DNA from: DATDRQ01 sp035291645 | GTDB taxonomy: Bacteria; Chloroflexota; Anaerolineae; Anaerolineales; UBA4823 | Length of the DNA: 37,550 bases | NCBI GenBank assembly: GCA_035291645.1 | Contig: DATDRQ010000017.1 | Coordinates: forward strand, 1 to 37,550 | Direction of reading: 5' to 3' | Shown here: piece after piece, positions 29,269 through 37,550 of the stretch | Numbering within the stretch: the first letter of the stretch is position 1 | How the letters are laid out: each line of letters starts with the position of its first letter | Notes under the pieces: generated by a model | The model's input: only the letters and a program-made list of their open reading frames with translations | Databases searched by the model: none | What the model was told of the DNA's origin: nothing | Made by a program: the position numbers and the translations under genes

Positions 29269-31440
29269 TTGTCAGCCATGCTTCCTATTCATCTCACGCC
29301 TGAGCAGATCGGCCTGATCGAGCGGCCTATGGATGCCTCGGTTTTCCTCGAGGGTCCGGCCGGCACCGGGAAGACCACGGCCGGAGTGGAGCGCCTGCTC
29401 TACCTGATGGCGCATGGCGTGCGCGCCGATGCGATCCTGCTGCTGCTACCGCAGCTGCCACTGGCCTCGCCCTACGATCTGGCGCTGCAGCATCCCGGGG
29501 TCGTGGGCGGTGGAGAAGTCGACGTAATGACTCTCGGCGGGCTGGCCCAAAGGATGATCGAGCGTTTCTGGCCGGAGGCGGCTGAGGCGGCCGGTTTCGC
29601 CAGTCCGCAGGATCTGCCGGTCTTCTTGAACTTCGAGCTGGCCGAGTATTTCCTGGCAAGACTGCTGGAGCCTTTGCTCGACCAAGGCTACTTCAGCTCG
29701 GTCGCCCTCGAGCGCAGCCGCCTGTACGCCCAGCTGCTCGACAACTTGAGCCGGTCGGCGGTGTCCGGAATACCGCTGGCCGAGGTCAGCGCCCGCCTGC
29801 TGCTATCCTGGTCGGGAGGGATTGCCGGGGAGGCAGGCCGGTTGCGCCTGGCTGCCGAGATCCAGGAAACGCTCGAGCTCTTCCGGCGCTACTGCCTGGA
29901 TCACAACCTGCTGGACTTCTCCTTGCAGGTCGAAGTTTTCCTCCAGCATGTCTGGCCTCTGCCCGAGTGCCAGGAGGTTTTCTTTGCCGCCTACCAGCAC
30001 CTGATTGTAGATAACCTGGAAGAGGATATCCCGGTCACACACGACCTGCTGTTGGAGTGGCTGCCCCACTTCCGCTCCACGCTGCTCATCTTTGACCGGG
30101 ACGGCGGGTATCGCTACCTGCTGGGCGCCGACCCGGCCAGCGCAACCCGGTTGAAGGACGCCTGCCGGGAAACGATCCGCTTCACGGACTCGTTCGTCAC
30201 CTCCGGCTCACTGGAGGGCCTGGCAGCCTGGCTGCAAAACGCGCTGATCCAGGCTGAACCAGATCACACAAAACGGATTGCCGAAAGTGACCGGCCAGGG
30301 TCAGAACGGCTCGACCTTGAGTCCATCCTCGATTGCCCGGCTCACCGCTTTTACCCCCAGATGTTGGACTGGGCCAGCCAGCAAATTGCCCGCCTGGTCA
30401 AGGAGGACCAGGTTCCACCCGGCGAGATCGTCGTGCTGGCGCCGTATCTGACCGGCGCGCTGCGCTTCTCCCTGGCCGAAAGACTCAACCGGCTAGGGAT
30501 CGCCACACACGCACACCGCCCCTCTCGCCCGCTACGTGAAGAACCAGCCGCCCAGTGCCTGCTGACCCTGGCTGCCCTGGCTCACCCCGGTTGGGGGCTG
30601 CTCCCCGTGCGCTTCGATCTGGCCCATGCCCTGGTCGTGGCGATCGACGGTCTGGACCCGGTGCGGGCACAGCTCCTGGCGGAGATCGTTTACCGCAGCA
30701 GTGAAGGACAGCCGAGCCTGTCCTCATTCGAGCGCATCAACCCGCGCATGCAGGAGCGCATCACCCGCACGATCGGACAGCGCTACGAGACCCTGCGCCA
30801 GTGGATCGAGAATTATCTCGCCGGAGAAGCGCTGCCGCTGGAGGATTTCCTCGACCGCCTGGTGGAAGAGTTGCTCTCCAGGCCCGGTTATGGGTTCTAC
30901 CAGAACATCGATGCGGAAAAGGCGGCCGGACAGATGATCGAATCGGCGCAGAACTTCCGCTTTGCCCTGGAGAGCGCCGTTCCGGGGAGCGACAGGCCGG
31001 CAGGCGAGGCATACCTGCGAGCAGTCCAGGCCGGGCTGGCGCCTGCCCAATACATCGCCGGGTGGCAGATTCAGCCGGAGGACGCCGTACTGCTGGCCCC
31101 GGCTTACACCTTCGTGCTGGCCAACCGGGCGGTCGATTACCAGGTCTGGCTGGACGTGGGTGGCAGCGGCTGGTCCGAGCGGCCTTACCAGCCGCTCAGC
31201 CATCCCTACGTACTCCGGCGCAGCTGGCCCCCCGGCGCAGTTTGGGGAGACGCTCAGGAGCTGGCCGCCAGCCGGGAGGCGCTGGCGCGCCTGGTCCAGG
31301 GGCTGGTACGGCGTTGCCGCCAGAAAATTTTCTGCGGGATCGGCGAGCTGGACGAGCAGGGTTATGCCCAGCGCGGACTGCTCCTGGAGGCGCTGCTCCA
31401 AGTCCTGTCCACCAGTCAGCCGGGAACAGCGGAGACCTGA
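29269..31440 (+). CDS. UvrD-like protein with degraded helicase motifs, partner of the next gene
   Basis: A 723-residue protein with the two-lobe layout of UvrD/AddB-type proteins. Walker A is intact (EGPAGTGKTT, near 28-37). The region where DExQD normally lies reads LIVDNLEEDIPVTHD (near 246-260), so the motif II Glu and Gln are lost, and motif III is blurred (LLIFDRDGGYRYLLGADP). Motifs V and VI, which should read HRAKGLE and YVALTRA, are replaced by LANRAVDYQVWLDVGG and a loosely similar helix. No nuclease motif or Fe-S cluster Cys set is clear. It is probably a scaffold-like subunit of a heterodimer with the following helicase. Start at TTG 29269 (GGAGGAG 11 bases upstream) is preferred; ATG 29278 is possible. 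Confidence 0.75.
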   Translation: MSAMLPIHLTPEQIGLIERPMDASVFLEGPAGTGKTTAGVERLLYLMAHGVRADAILLLLPQLPLASPYDLALQHPGVVGGGEVDVMTLGGLAQRMIERFWPEAAEAAGFASPQDLPVFLNFELAEYFLARLLEPLLDQGYFSSVALERSRLYAQLLDNLSRSAVSGIPLAEVSARLLLSWSGGIAGEAGRLRLAAEIQETLELFRRYCLDHNLLDFSLQVEVFLQHVWPLPECQEVFFAAYQHLIVDNLEEDIPVTHDLLLEWLPHFRSTLLIFDRDGGYRYLLGADPASATRLKDACRETIRFTDSFVTSGSLEGLAAWLQNALIQAEPDHTKRIAESDRPGSERLDLESILDCPAHRFYPQMLDWASQQIARLVKEDQVPPGEIVVLAPYLTGALRFSLAERLNRLGIATHAHRPSRPLREEPAAQCLLTLAALAHPGWGLLPVRFDLAHALVVAIDGLDPVRAQLLAEIVYRSSEGQPSLSSFERINPRMQERITRTIGQRYETLRQWIENYLAGEALPLEDFLDRLVEELLSRPGYGFYQNIDAEKAAGQMIESAQNFRFALESAVPGSDRPAGEAYLRAVQAGLAPAQYIAGWQIQPEDAVLLAPAYTFVLANRAVDYQVWLDVGGSGWSERPYQPLSHPYVLRRSWPPGAVWGDAQELAASREALARLVQGLVRRCRQKIFCGIGELDEQGYAQRGLLLEALLQVLSTSQPGTAET

Positions 31441-31441
31441 T

Positions 31442-33691
31442 ATGTTCGTGCCGCGACCTCAGCAGCGGGAAGTACTCAATTATCGAGGCGGCTGGATGGG
31501 CGTGAGCGCCGTCCCCGGCAGCGGGAAAACCCTGGTGTTATCCCACCTGGGCGCCGAGCTCTTATCCGCCGGGTTAATGAGGCCGGGACAGGAAATCCTG
31601 GTCGTCACCTTATTGAACTCCGCGGTTGAAAACCTGACTGCCCGCCTGGCGGCTATCCTGGAGGCGGGCGGCCTATCCCCCAACCAGGGTTACCGGGTGC
31701 GCACGCTGCATGGCCTGGCGCACGACATCCTGCGCGAGCGCCCGGGTCTGGCGGGCCTGGCGGAGGATTTCGAGATCGTAGACGAGCGCATCTCTGGCGA
31801 GATACTGGAGGAGGTGACCCAGGCCTGGCTGGATAAGAATCCCACCGCTCTGGAGGCCTTTCTGGATCCGGATCTACGCCCGGAGCGGCTCAAGCGGGTG
31901 CGCGCCGAACAGGCGCCAGACCTGGTGAATGACCTGGCCTCTCGGTTTATCCGTTCCGCCAAGGATGTGCAATTATCCCCCGGGGAGCTGCGCCAGCGCC
32001 TGGATACCCTGCCTGTCCGCCAGCCGCTGGCGGAGATGGGCTGGGCGATTTATGACCAATATCAGCGCGCCCTGGGCGCGCGTGGGGCGATCGACTTCGA
32101 CGACCTGATCCGTTTCTCGCTGCAAGTCCTTTCAGCGGACCCTGCCTATCTGGAACGCCTGCGCCGCCGCTGGCCGTATATCCTGGAGGACGAAGCCCAG
32201 GACAGCAGCCACTTGCAGGAAATCATCCTGCGCACCCTATCCGGGCCGGGCGGGAATTGGGTGCGCGTCGGCGACCCCAACCAGTCCGTTTTCGAGACCT
32301 TCACGACCGCCAGCCAGGCGTATCTGCGATCATTTATGGAAGCGGAGGGCGTCCTGGCGCGCTTCCTTCCGAACACGGGGCGTTTTACATTAAGCATCAT
32401 GCGCCTGGCGAATCGCCTGATCGAATGGGTGAGTCAGGAGCATCCCAACGTGGATCTGCGCGGCGCTCTGGCATCACCTTTTATCCAACCTGTCCCGTCC
32501 AACGACCAACAGCAGAATCCGCCCGATCGCCCGGAGGCGGTCCGTTTCGTCGCCCGGCGGTTAAATCCAGGGGAGGAAATCCGTTTCGTAGCCGAATCGC
32601 TGGCGCGCTGGCTGCCCGAGCACCCGGATAAGACCGTGGCAGTGCTGGTGCCGCGCAACCAGACCGGGTTTGAAATGGTGAAAGCGGTGCGACGCCGGCA
32701 GCTGGCCTTCACCGAAGCGCTGCTGAGCAGCAGCTCCACCCGCCAGGTGGCTGCCTCGATCGGTGCGGTGATCGCCGGCCTGGCAGAACCTGACTCGCCT
32801 GCCACTCTAGCCACGGCATACTGGTTGTGGTGGTGGAACCATCCGGAAGAAACCCGCTCCGGGGTCGATGCGCAGCAGGTACGCAAGCTGCTGGGCAGGT
32901 GCCGGCGAGTGGAGGAATACCTGTGGCCTTCTACAGGGCGGGATTGGCTGGAGGGTCTCAGCGGGGCGGAAGTCACCCCGGAAATCCGCTCCGAACTGGC
33001 TGCATTCCGCGAGCAGGTGCGCAGCTGGCAGGGGATGGCTCTGCTGCCGGTCGACCAGCTGGTTCTGCGGATTGCCCAGGATTTGTTCCGGGAAGCCAGC
33101 CTGCTCGCGACCGCCTATAAACTGGCCGGAGTTCTGCGGGAGGCCAGCCTCGATCACCCCGAATGGCGCCTGTCCGAGCTCAACCGGGAGCTGGCGGCGG
33201 TGGCGCAAAACGAACGCCGCTTCCTGGGATTCAGCGATGAAGAGACCGGCATCGATCCGGAAAGCTTCCAGGGCCGGGTACTTATCACGACCATCCACCG
33301 GGCGAAGGGACTCGAGTGGGACCGGGTCTACCTGATGTCGGTTAACAACTACGAATTCCCCTCCGGAGAGGCGACCGATCGTTACATCTTCGAGCCCTGG
33401 TACCTGCGCGAGCGCCTCAACCTGCCGGCTGAGGCGCTTGCCCAGCTGCGAGCGGCTGCGGCGGGTGATTACCTGGCGTACGAACCGGGTGCGGCGACCC
33501 GCCAGGCGCGCCTGGATTACGCCGCCGAGCGGCTGCGCCTGCTGTACGTGGGTCTCACCCGCGCCCGCCAGGAGCTGATCGTCACCTGGAACACCGGACG
33601 CAGCGGGGATCTGACGCCCGCCCTGCCGTTTCTGGCTCTGCAAGAGTTTACGAAAGAGCACCTGCACCAGGCTAAGTCTGGGCAGGGCTGA
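31442..33691 (+). CDS. UvrD/Rep-family (superfamily 1A) ATP-dependent DNA helicase
   Basis: A 749-residue helicase with intact core motifs: Walker A SAVPGSGKT (22-30), TLLNSAVENLTARL after it, VRTLHGLAHDIL, motif II LEDEAQDSS (about 248-256), motif III VGDPNQSVFETFTTA, motif V TTIHRAKGLEWDRVYL (about 616-631) and motif VI LLYVGLTRARQELIV (about 700-714). It uses ATP to move on single-stranded DNA and should act in repair or recombination. No C-terminal nuclease domain is present, unlike AddAB or AdnAB. The ATG lies one base after the stop of the preceding degenerate UvrD-like gene (TGATATG), so the two are translated together. The open frame extends upstream inside that gene, but the family similarity starts at 31442. 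The 3' end faces the VKOR gene, six bases apart. Confidence 0.93.
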   Translation: MFVPRPQQREVLNYRGGWMGVSAVPGSGKTLVLSHLGAELLSAGLMRPGQEILVVTLLNSAVENLTARLAAILEAGGLSPNQGYRVRTLHGLAHDILRERPGLAGLAEDFEIVDERISGEILEEVTQAWLDKNPTALEAFLDPDLRPERLKRVRAEQAPDLVNDLASRFIRSAKDVQLSPGELRQRLDTLPVRQPLAEMGWAIYDQYQRALGARGAIDFDDLIRFSLQVLSADPAYLERLRRRWPYILEDEAQDSSHLQEIILRTLSGPGGNWVRVGDPNQSVFETFTTASQAYLRSFMEAEGVLARFLPNTGRFTLSIMRLANRLIEWVSQEHPNVDLRGALASPFIQPVPSNDQQQNPPDRPEAVRFVARRLNPGEEIRFVAESLARWLPEHPDKTVAVLVPRNQTGFEMVKAVRRRQLAFTEALLSSSSTRQVAASIGAVIAGLAEPDSPATLATAYWLWWWNHPEETRSGVDAQQVRKLLGRCRRVEEYLWPSTGRDWLEGLSGAEVTPEIRSELAAFREQVRSWQGMALLPVDQLVLRIAQDLFREASLLATAYKLAGVLREASLDHPEWRLSELNRELAAVAQNERRFLGFSDEETGIDPESFQGRVLITTIHRAKGLEWDRVYLMSVNNYEFPSGEATDRYIFEPWYLRERLNLPAEALAQLRAAAAGDYLAYEPGAATRQARLDYAAERLRLLYVGLTRARQELIVTWNTGRSGDLTPALPFLALQEFTKEHLHQAKSGQG

Positions 33692-33697
33692 GAAATT

Positions 33698-34558
33698 TTA
33701 CTCGAAGCCTGTCTCCGCGATCGGTTCTTCCTCGATCGCCAGGAAGTCTCCAGCCCGGCCTGCGCTCAACACCAGGATCAGCGTGATGATCACCGCCGAG
33801 CTCAGGCACCAGATGCAGACCGCATTGATCACGAAGGGCTCCAGGTAAGTGAGGTAGATCGAGAAAGCCGTCCCGAACAAGGCCATGCCGAAGATCGCCA
33901 GCCAGGCGAAGGCTTTCCAGCGCGGGTAGAGCCGCTCCCCGACTATCCAGGCACCCAGGATGCCCAGGTAGCCGATCAGACCCAACAAACCCACCGGCAG
34001 TACCCCGAATAGATAGGCATATGGGCTGCTTTGGACGGAATTACAGTCGCCTACCGGACCGCATACTGCCGCGATTCCCTGGTTCTCGATGAAGGTCAGG
34101 TAACCAGCCACCCCTAATCCTGCCAAAGCCAACAGCAAGACTGCTAACTCCCGCCAACGGCTGCTGCCTGTCTCACCCGCCGTTTCCTCCCTGCCCAGCC
34201 CACGCAGGACCCGGATGATGCTATAAACCACCGCAGCGATCATTCCAATCAGGATGGCGATCGCCAGCGTAAAGCCGTTCGAGCGGGTCTCCTGAGGTAG
34301 AGCAGGTCCCGCAGAGAGCGCAGGCGGGCCAGCGGGCTGTAAGCCCGCCGGTTTTTGATCGGCTTGCTCCCCGACCACACAGGGGGTGGCCGGCGCGCAC
34401 AGCTCGCTATGAACGGTCGGAGTGGGTGTCTGCGATCCGCCAACGGGTTCCTGGGCCTGCGTCGGGGCGACCAGCAGGACAGGGAAAAGCAGACTACCCA
34501 GGAGCAGGCAGCCGAGGAAGGTTTGCCGCACGAAATGAAACAGGATGGAGGGCTGCAT
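33698..34558 (-). CDS. Vitamin K epoxide reductase (VKOR)-family protein with exported N-terminal extension
   Basis: A 286-residue membrane protein. Residues 1-36 look like a signal peptide or anchor, followed by a Pro/Ala-rich segment with a Cys54-x5-Cys60 pair and a first membrane helix (97-117). The VKOR core then shows Cys166/Cys172 (CGPVGDCNSVQSSPYAYLFG) and the active CIWC at 248-251 in the last helices. VKOR proteins oxidise thiol carriers and pass electrons to quinone, so they drive disulfide formation outside the membrane. No thioredoxin domain is fused to the C-terminus. It lies 28 bases downstream of acr3 on the same strand, with a thioredoxin gene further up, and ends six bases from the helicase gene. 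Confidence 0.88.
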   Translation of the reverse strand: MQPSILFHFVRQTFLGCLLLGSLLFPVLLVAPTQAQEPVGGSQTPTPTVHSELCAPATPCVVGEQADQKPAGLQPAGPPALSAGPALPQETRSNGFTLAIAILIGMIAAVVYSIIRVLRGLGREETAGETGSSRWRELAVLLLALAGLGVAGYLTFIENQGIAAVCGPVGDCNSVQSSPYAYLFGVLPVGLLGLIGYLGILGAWIVGERLYPRWKAFAWLAIFGMALFGTAFSIYLTYLEPFVINAVCIWCLSSAVIITLILVLSAGRAGDFLAIEEEPIAETGFE

Positions 34559-34586
34559 AGCCCTTATTCTACACCGGAAAGACTCC

Positions 34587-35693
34587 TCAACGCGCAGCCC
34601 TGGCCATCGCCGCTTGGCGGAAAAACCTGCCTTTCAGCCACAAGGATACATAGACCAGCCCAATCAAGACCGGCACTTCGATCAGCGGACCGATCACCGT
34701 CGCCAAAGCCTCGTCCGAGGAGATCGTAAAGGTCGCCACCGCCACCGCAATAGCCAGCTCGAAGTTGTTGCTGGCGGCGGTGAAGGACTGGGTGGCAGCC
34801 ATCTGGTAGGGGAACTTCATCCGCATGGAGAGGGCGAAGGAGACGAAGAACATCAAGGCGAAGTAGATCGCCAGGGGAATGGCGACCTGCACCACGTCGA
34901 GCGGCTGGGAAAGGATTTTGTCGCCCTGCATGGAGAACATCACCACGATCGTGAACAACAACCCGATCAGGGCGGTCGGCCCCAGGCGCGGCATGAATTT
35001 GTTGTCGTACCATTCCGCACCCTTGCTGCGCAGCAGGATGAAGCGCGTGATCACGCCGGCCGCCAGCGGGATACCCAGGAAGATCAACACGCTCCTGGCG
35101 ATATCCCACATGGAGATGTCGATGGTTGTACCGGGGACACCGAACCAACCGGGGACGACCTGCAGGTAAAAGTAGGCCAGCGGGCTGTACATCACGATCT
35201 GGAAGACCGAGTTCAACGCCACCAGCACGGCGCAGTACTCGCTGTCGCCGCCGGCGAGCATGTTCCAGATCAGCACCATGGCGATGCAGCGCGCCAGCCC
35301 GACCAGGATCAGGCCGGTGCGGTAGCCGGGCTCGCCGCTCAAGAAGGTCCAGGCCAGCACGAACATGATGGCCGGGCCGATCAGCCAGTTGAGGGTCAGC
35401 GAGACGCCGAACTGGCGGGTAGCGCCTCTGATCTTGCCCAGCTCTTCATACTTGACCTTGGCCAGCACCGGGTACATCATCCACAACAGGCCGACAGCAA
35501 TCGGCAGGGAGACCGATCCGATGCTGGCGGCGCTGAAGACGGTTTTGATGCCCGGGAAGAGATATCCCAGGGCTAACCCCAAGGCCATCGCCAGGATGAT
35601 CCACAAGGGCAGGTAACGGTCCAGGGTGGATAGCTGCGCGACCAGGTTGCCGGTCGCGCTGCGGGCGTCTGTGGAAACTTGCAGCCTGGCCAT
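34587..35693 (-). CDS. acr3: ACR3-family arsenite efflux carrier
   Basis: A 368-residue membrane protein with about ten helices. Family features include SLPIAVGLLWMMYPVLAKV, VSLTLNWLIGPAIMF and the key Cys136 in VGLARCIAMVLIWNMLAGGD, which is needed for arsenite transport in characterised ACR3 proteins. It would expel arsenite (or antimonite) using the membrane potential. The ATG at 35693 directly follows the thioredoxin stop (one base between), and the VKOR gene follows. There is no arsR or arsC in the visible part, though a gene continues beyond the right end of the window. The length agrees with the family. Confidence 0.93.
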   Translation of the reverse strand: MARLQVSTDARSATGNLVAQLSTLDRYLPLWIILAMALGLALGYLFPGIKTVFSAASIGSVSLPIAVGLLWMMYPVLAKVKYEELGKIRGATRQFGVSLTLNWLIGPAIMFVLAWTFLSGEPGYRTGLILVGLARCIAMVLIWNMLAGGDSEYCAVLVALNSVFQIVMYSPLAYFYLQVVPGWFGVPGTTIDISMWDIARSVLIFLGIPLAAGVITRFILLRSKGAEWYDNKFMPRLGPTALIGLLFTIVVMFSMQGDKILSQPLDVVQVAIPLAIYFALMFFVSFALSMRMKFPYQMAATQSFTAASNNFELAIAVAVATFTISSDEALATVIGPLIEVPVLIGLVYVSLWLKGRFFRQAAMARAAR

Positions 35694-35694
35694 C

Positions 35695-35949
35695 TTAGAG
35701 CGCCTCCAGCTCGGCGGTCGTCAGCCAGGTGGTGACCTCGGCCGGGGAAGGGACGCGCCCGGCGCAGACGAGCTTCTCGTTGACCACCAGTCCGGGGGTC
35801 GAGGTGATCGGGTATTTCATCATATCGGGATAGTTGGTGACCTTGATCACCTCCGCTGTCATTCCCATATCACTGATAATCTGGCGCGTAATCGCCTCGA
35901 CCTTCTTGCAGTTGGGACATCCGGAGCCGAGGATTTTTATGGTGAGCAT
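35695..35949 (-). CDS. Small thioredoxin-like protein (CPNC active site)
   Basis: An 84-residue protein of the small-thioredoxin (TM0996/MTH895) group. It has the active site CPNC (Cys11, Cys14), a cis-Pro motif (STPGLVVN) and a C-terminal helix. It is likely a cytoplasmic thiol-disulfide exchange protein, and homologues often lie beside arsenic-resistance or DUF318 permease genes. I chose the ATG at 35949, which has GGAGGT five bases upstream; the TTG twelve bases earlier overlaps that site. The acr3 gene starts one base after its stop, and the permease gene is 44 bases upstream, so it belongs to the same operon. It could supply electrons for arsenate reduction or maintain the permease. Confidence 0.9.
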   Translation of the reverse strand: MLTIKILGSGCPNCKKVEAITRQIISDMGMTAEVIKVTNYPDMMKYPITSTPGLVVNEKLVCAGRVPSPAEVTTWLTTAELEAL

Positions 35950-35993
35950 GAGAACCTCCAATTTATTTTGGAATGTTAATGACTGTACATCGA

Positions 35994-37478
35994 TTATGGC
36001 GTATGTCCTTGATTCTTGAGTGCCAGGGCGGTTCTGCTGGCGTTGTGCTGGTTAATCAGCGCCAGGCTGGCGGCTAGAACGGCCAGAAAACCGGCCAGGT
36101 AAGCCAGCAAGACCCAGGCGCTGGTCCCGTCCACCCAGGAGCCGTAGATCAGCCCGGCCAGCGTGCTGAACAGGGCCACCCAGCCGACATAGGTCCAGGC
36201 TTTCGCCCGCCCGATTATAGCTGCGATGATCAGGATGCTCTGCAGGCTGAGCTCGGGATCGGCCATCAGGTAGGCCAGCAGCGGGCCGCGGTGCATGCCC
36301 AGGCCGAGGAACATTTTGGCGATCGGCACTTCCACCAGGGTCGGGAAGTACATGAATACGCCGAACATGACTCCGGCCAGGTTGCCCAGTAAGGTGTTAC
36401 TCCCGGCCAGGCTCTCGATCCATTGGGGCTGGATCAGCTGGCGGACGACGCCGACCAGGAAGACCCCGGCGACGAGCAGCGGGAAGATCTGGCGGATGAA
36501 GCGCCACGATTCCCACAGCCAGTCGCGCAGCTGGTCCGGCGTTAAGAAGCGGCGCGCCAGGTAAGCCAGGACGATCAGGGCCAGAGCGACTCCGAAGAAC
36601 TTCCCCGAAAACACCAGTTGCAATCCCTCTGAACCGGGGATGACACCTGCGGCGGCGAAGAGCAGGGTGAAGCCTGCCAGGCATAGGGCGGCCCAGGTCC
36701 AGCGGTTGAAGCCGTTGTGGATATGCTCGAATCCGCGCCAGGCGGCGAGACCGAGCGAGGCGAGCAGGCCGATCAGGAGGACTCCCTGGACGGTAACGCC
36801 TTCTTCACCTTTTGTGGGGTCGAAGGGCACCAGGCGGTTTAAGGAAGCCTGGAACTGCTCCAGGCCGGCCCCCGGCAGGGCGACCTGGGCGTAGGTCTGG
36901 GTGAGCAGGGAGATCTTTAACGTGCCGGCCAGCAGCAGGGCGACCAGGACCAGCAGGAAGACCAGCACGGGCAGACGCAGATGTCCGGAACCGGCGAAGG
37001 TCTCGTCCGTCAAGCGGTCGTGGTCGGCGTCCTCCCGGCGGAAGATGAGGGCCAGGATCAGACCGATGCCAATGCCAAAAGCCAGCGACAGGAACAGGCG
37101 GGCGAAGGCCAGGTCGGGACCGATGGCGACCCCGGTGTAGGTGAGCGCCAGGATGTTGGCGGCCGGGGCGAAGAACAGGAAGGTAATGGCGGGTCCCAGC
37201 CCGGCGCCTTTCTTATAGATGCCGGCGAACAGGGGCACGATCGTACAGGAGCAGACTGCCAGGACGGAGCCCGCCAGGGCAGCCGCCGGGTAGGAAACGA
37301 ACTTCGGGGTATTGCGGCCCAGGAAACGCGTCACGGATTCCTTGGGGATCAGCGCGGTCATTGCCCCGGCGATGAAGAAGGCCGGCAAGAGGCATAAGAG
37401 CACATGGGCGGCCAAATATGCGGCCAGGTTAGCCAGGCCGCCCTGCAATAGTTCTAACAGGAAAGAAAGAACACCCAT
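35994..37478 (-). CDS. ArsP/DUF318-type permease
   Basis: A 494-residue membrane protein with two halves of about four helices each, joined by an internal region. The first half carries the family signature SYPAAALAGSVLAVCSCTIV, with Cys76/Cys78, then GIYKKGAGLGPAITFLFFAP. The second half repeats a related pattern (MFGVFMYFPTLVEVPIAKMF, LGMHRGPLLAYLMADPEL). ArsP members export trivalent organoarsenicals; others in the family have unknown substrates. It is somewhat longer than typical ArsP (about 310-350), with an extended middle part (residues about 160-320). The ATG at 37478 has AAAGGAG seven bases upstream. It is followed by the thioredoxin and acr3 genes. Confidence 0.9.
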   Translation of the reverse strand: MGVLSFLLELLQGGLANLAAYLAAHVLLCLLPAFFIAGAMTALIPKESVTRFLGRNTPKFVSYPAAALAGSVLAVCSCTIVPLFAGIYKKGAGLGPAITFLFFAPAANILALTYTGVAIGPDLAFARLFLSLAFGIGIGLILALIFRREDADHDRLTDETFAGSGHLRLPVLVFLLVLVALLLAGTLKISLLTQTYAQVALPGAGLEQFQASLNRLVPFDPTKGEEGVTVQGVLLIGLLASLGLAAWRGFEHIHNGFNRWTWAALCLAGFTLLFAAAGVIPGSEGLQLVFSGKFFGVALALIVLAYLARRFLTPDQLRDWLWESWRFIRQIFPLLVAGVFLVGVVRQLIQPQWIESLAGSNTLLGNLAGVMFGVFMYFPTLVEVPIAKMFLGLGMHRGPLLAYLMADPELSLQSILIIAAIIGRAKAWTYVGWVALFSTLAGLIYGSWVDGTSAWVLLAYLAGFLAVLAASLALINQHNASRTALALKNQGHTP

Positions 37479-37489
37479 CCTTTACTCCT

Positions 37490-37550
37490 TTAGGATGTTG
37501 ACAGCATAGAAATTAGCGTGCCCCGCTGGACGGTGAGATGAGGCTCGGCC
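37490..37550 (-). CDS. C-terminal end of an upstream gene, mostly outside the window
   Basis: An open frame enters from the right edge (20 codons seen) and ends with TAA at 37492-37490, overlapping the ribosome site of the permease gene (TAAAGGAG). The visible part reads AEPHLTVQRGTLISMLSTS. It is too short to identify. The overlap with the site suggests a coupled upstream gene of the same operon. Confidence 0.35.
   Translation of the reverse strand, partial: AEPHLTVQRGTLISMLSTS

Noticed and set aside
29269..33691. AddAB or AdnAB helicase-nuclease
   Set aside because: I could find no nuclease motif in either protein, and the first one lacks the clear Cys set of an AddB iron-sulfur cluster.
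1..37550. rRNA, tRNA, CRISPR array or prophage
   Set aside because: I saw no tRNA-like cloverleaf, rRNA stretch, spaced repeat array, integrase or phage structural gene.

Overview
The window looks like a chromosomal segment of a GC-rich Chloroflexota bacterium, probably Anaerolineae-like. This is inferred from the gene repertoire, the (T)EAPVAT-type linkers after lipoprotein signals, the large SARP/BTAD-ATPase-TPR regulator and the DUF951 gene; no rRNA or tRNA is present to confirm it. About thirty genes are well supported, mostly on the minus strand. The many long open frames opposite high-GC genes are shadows.

Layout: (1) 1-3780, minus: a peptide-type ABC importer, dppA-dppB-dppC, with dppC cut by the window edge. 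The binding protein appears circularly permuted relative to the SBP_bac_5 family. (2) 3781-4807: promoter and leader of dppA, a 145-bp MITE-like element, a 76-residue Cys/His protein on the plus strand with a strong terminator hairpin, and a second repeat copy. (3) 4808-8383, minus: M50 site-2-type protease, HD-domain protein and TyrA-like dehydrogenase in a tight cluster, then kbl (glycine C-acetyltransferase). A small DUF951 gene diverges at 8435. (4) 8793-12775, minus: two lipoproteins (one apparently with an ATT start), a SnoaL-like protein, a secreted beta-propeller protein and a small conserved protein. (5) 12798-16719, minus: SARP-family activator with terminator and 11-bp direct repeats, and a DtxR/MntR-type regulator whose promoter carries a perfect palindrome. 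(6) 16928-23574: polyamine importer potD-potA-potB-potC with an Lrp/AsnC regulator upstream, and a divergent aldehyde dehydrogenase. This suggests uptake and oxidation of polyamines or related amines. (7) 23735-26595, plus: cupredoxin lipoprotein and a second, normally ordered SBP_bac_5 lipoprotein. (8) 26611-29049, minus: a 59-residue membrane microprotein, a polytopic membrane protein and a sulfatase-fold enzyme with Thr at the usual Cys nucleophile site. (9) 29269-33691, plus: two UvrD-like proteins one base apart, the first with degraded motor motifs. (10) 33698-37550, minus: permease of the ArsP/DUF318 type, small thioredoxin, ACR3 arsenite carrier and VKOR, an apparent arsenic/thiol-redox operon.

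The strongest candidates for something undescribed are the circularly permuted binding protein, the degenerate-plus-intact UvrD pair, and the microprotein/membrane protein/Thr-sulfatase cluster. Start-codon choices are often moved inside the longest open frame, using Shine-Dalgarno sites, signal peptides and family lengths. All family calls are from reading motifs by eye; no database search was run.
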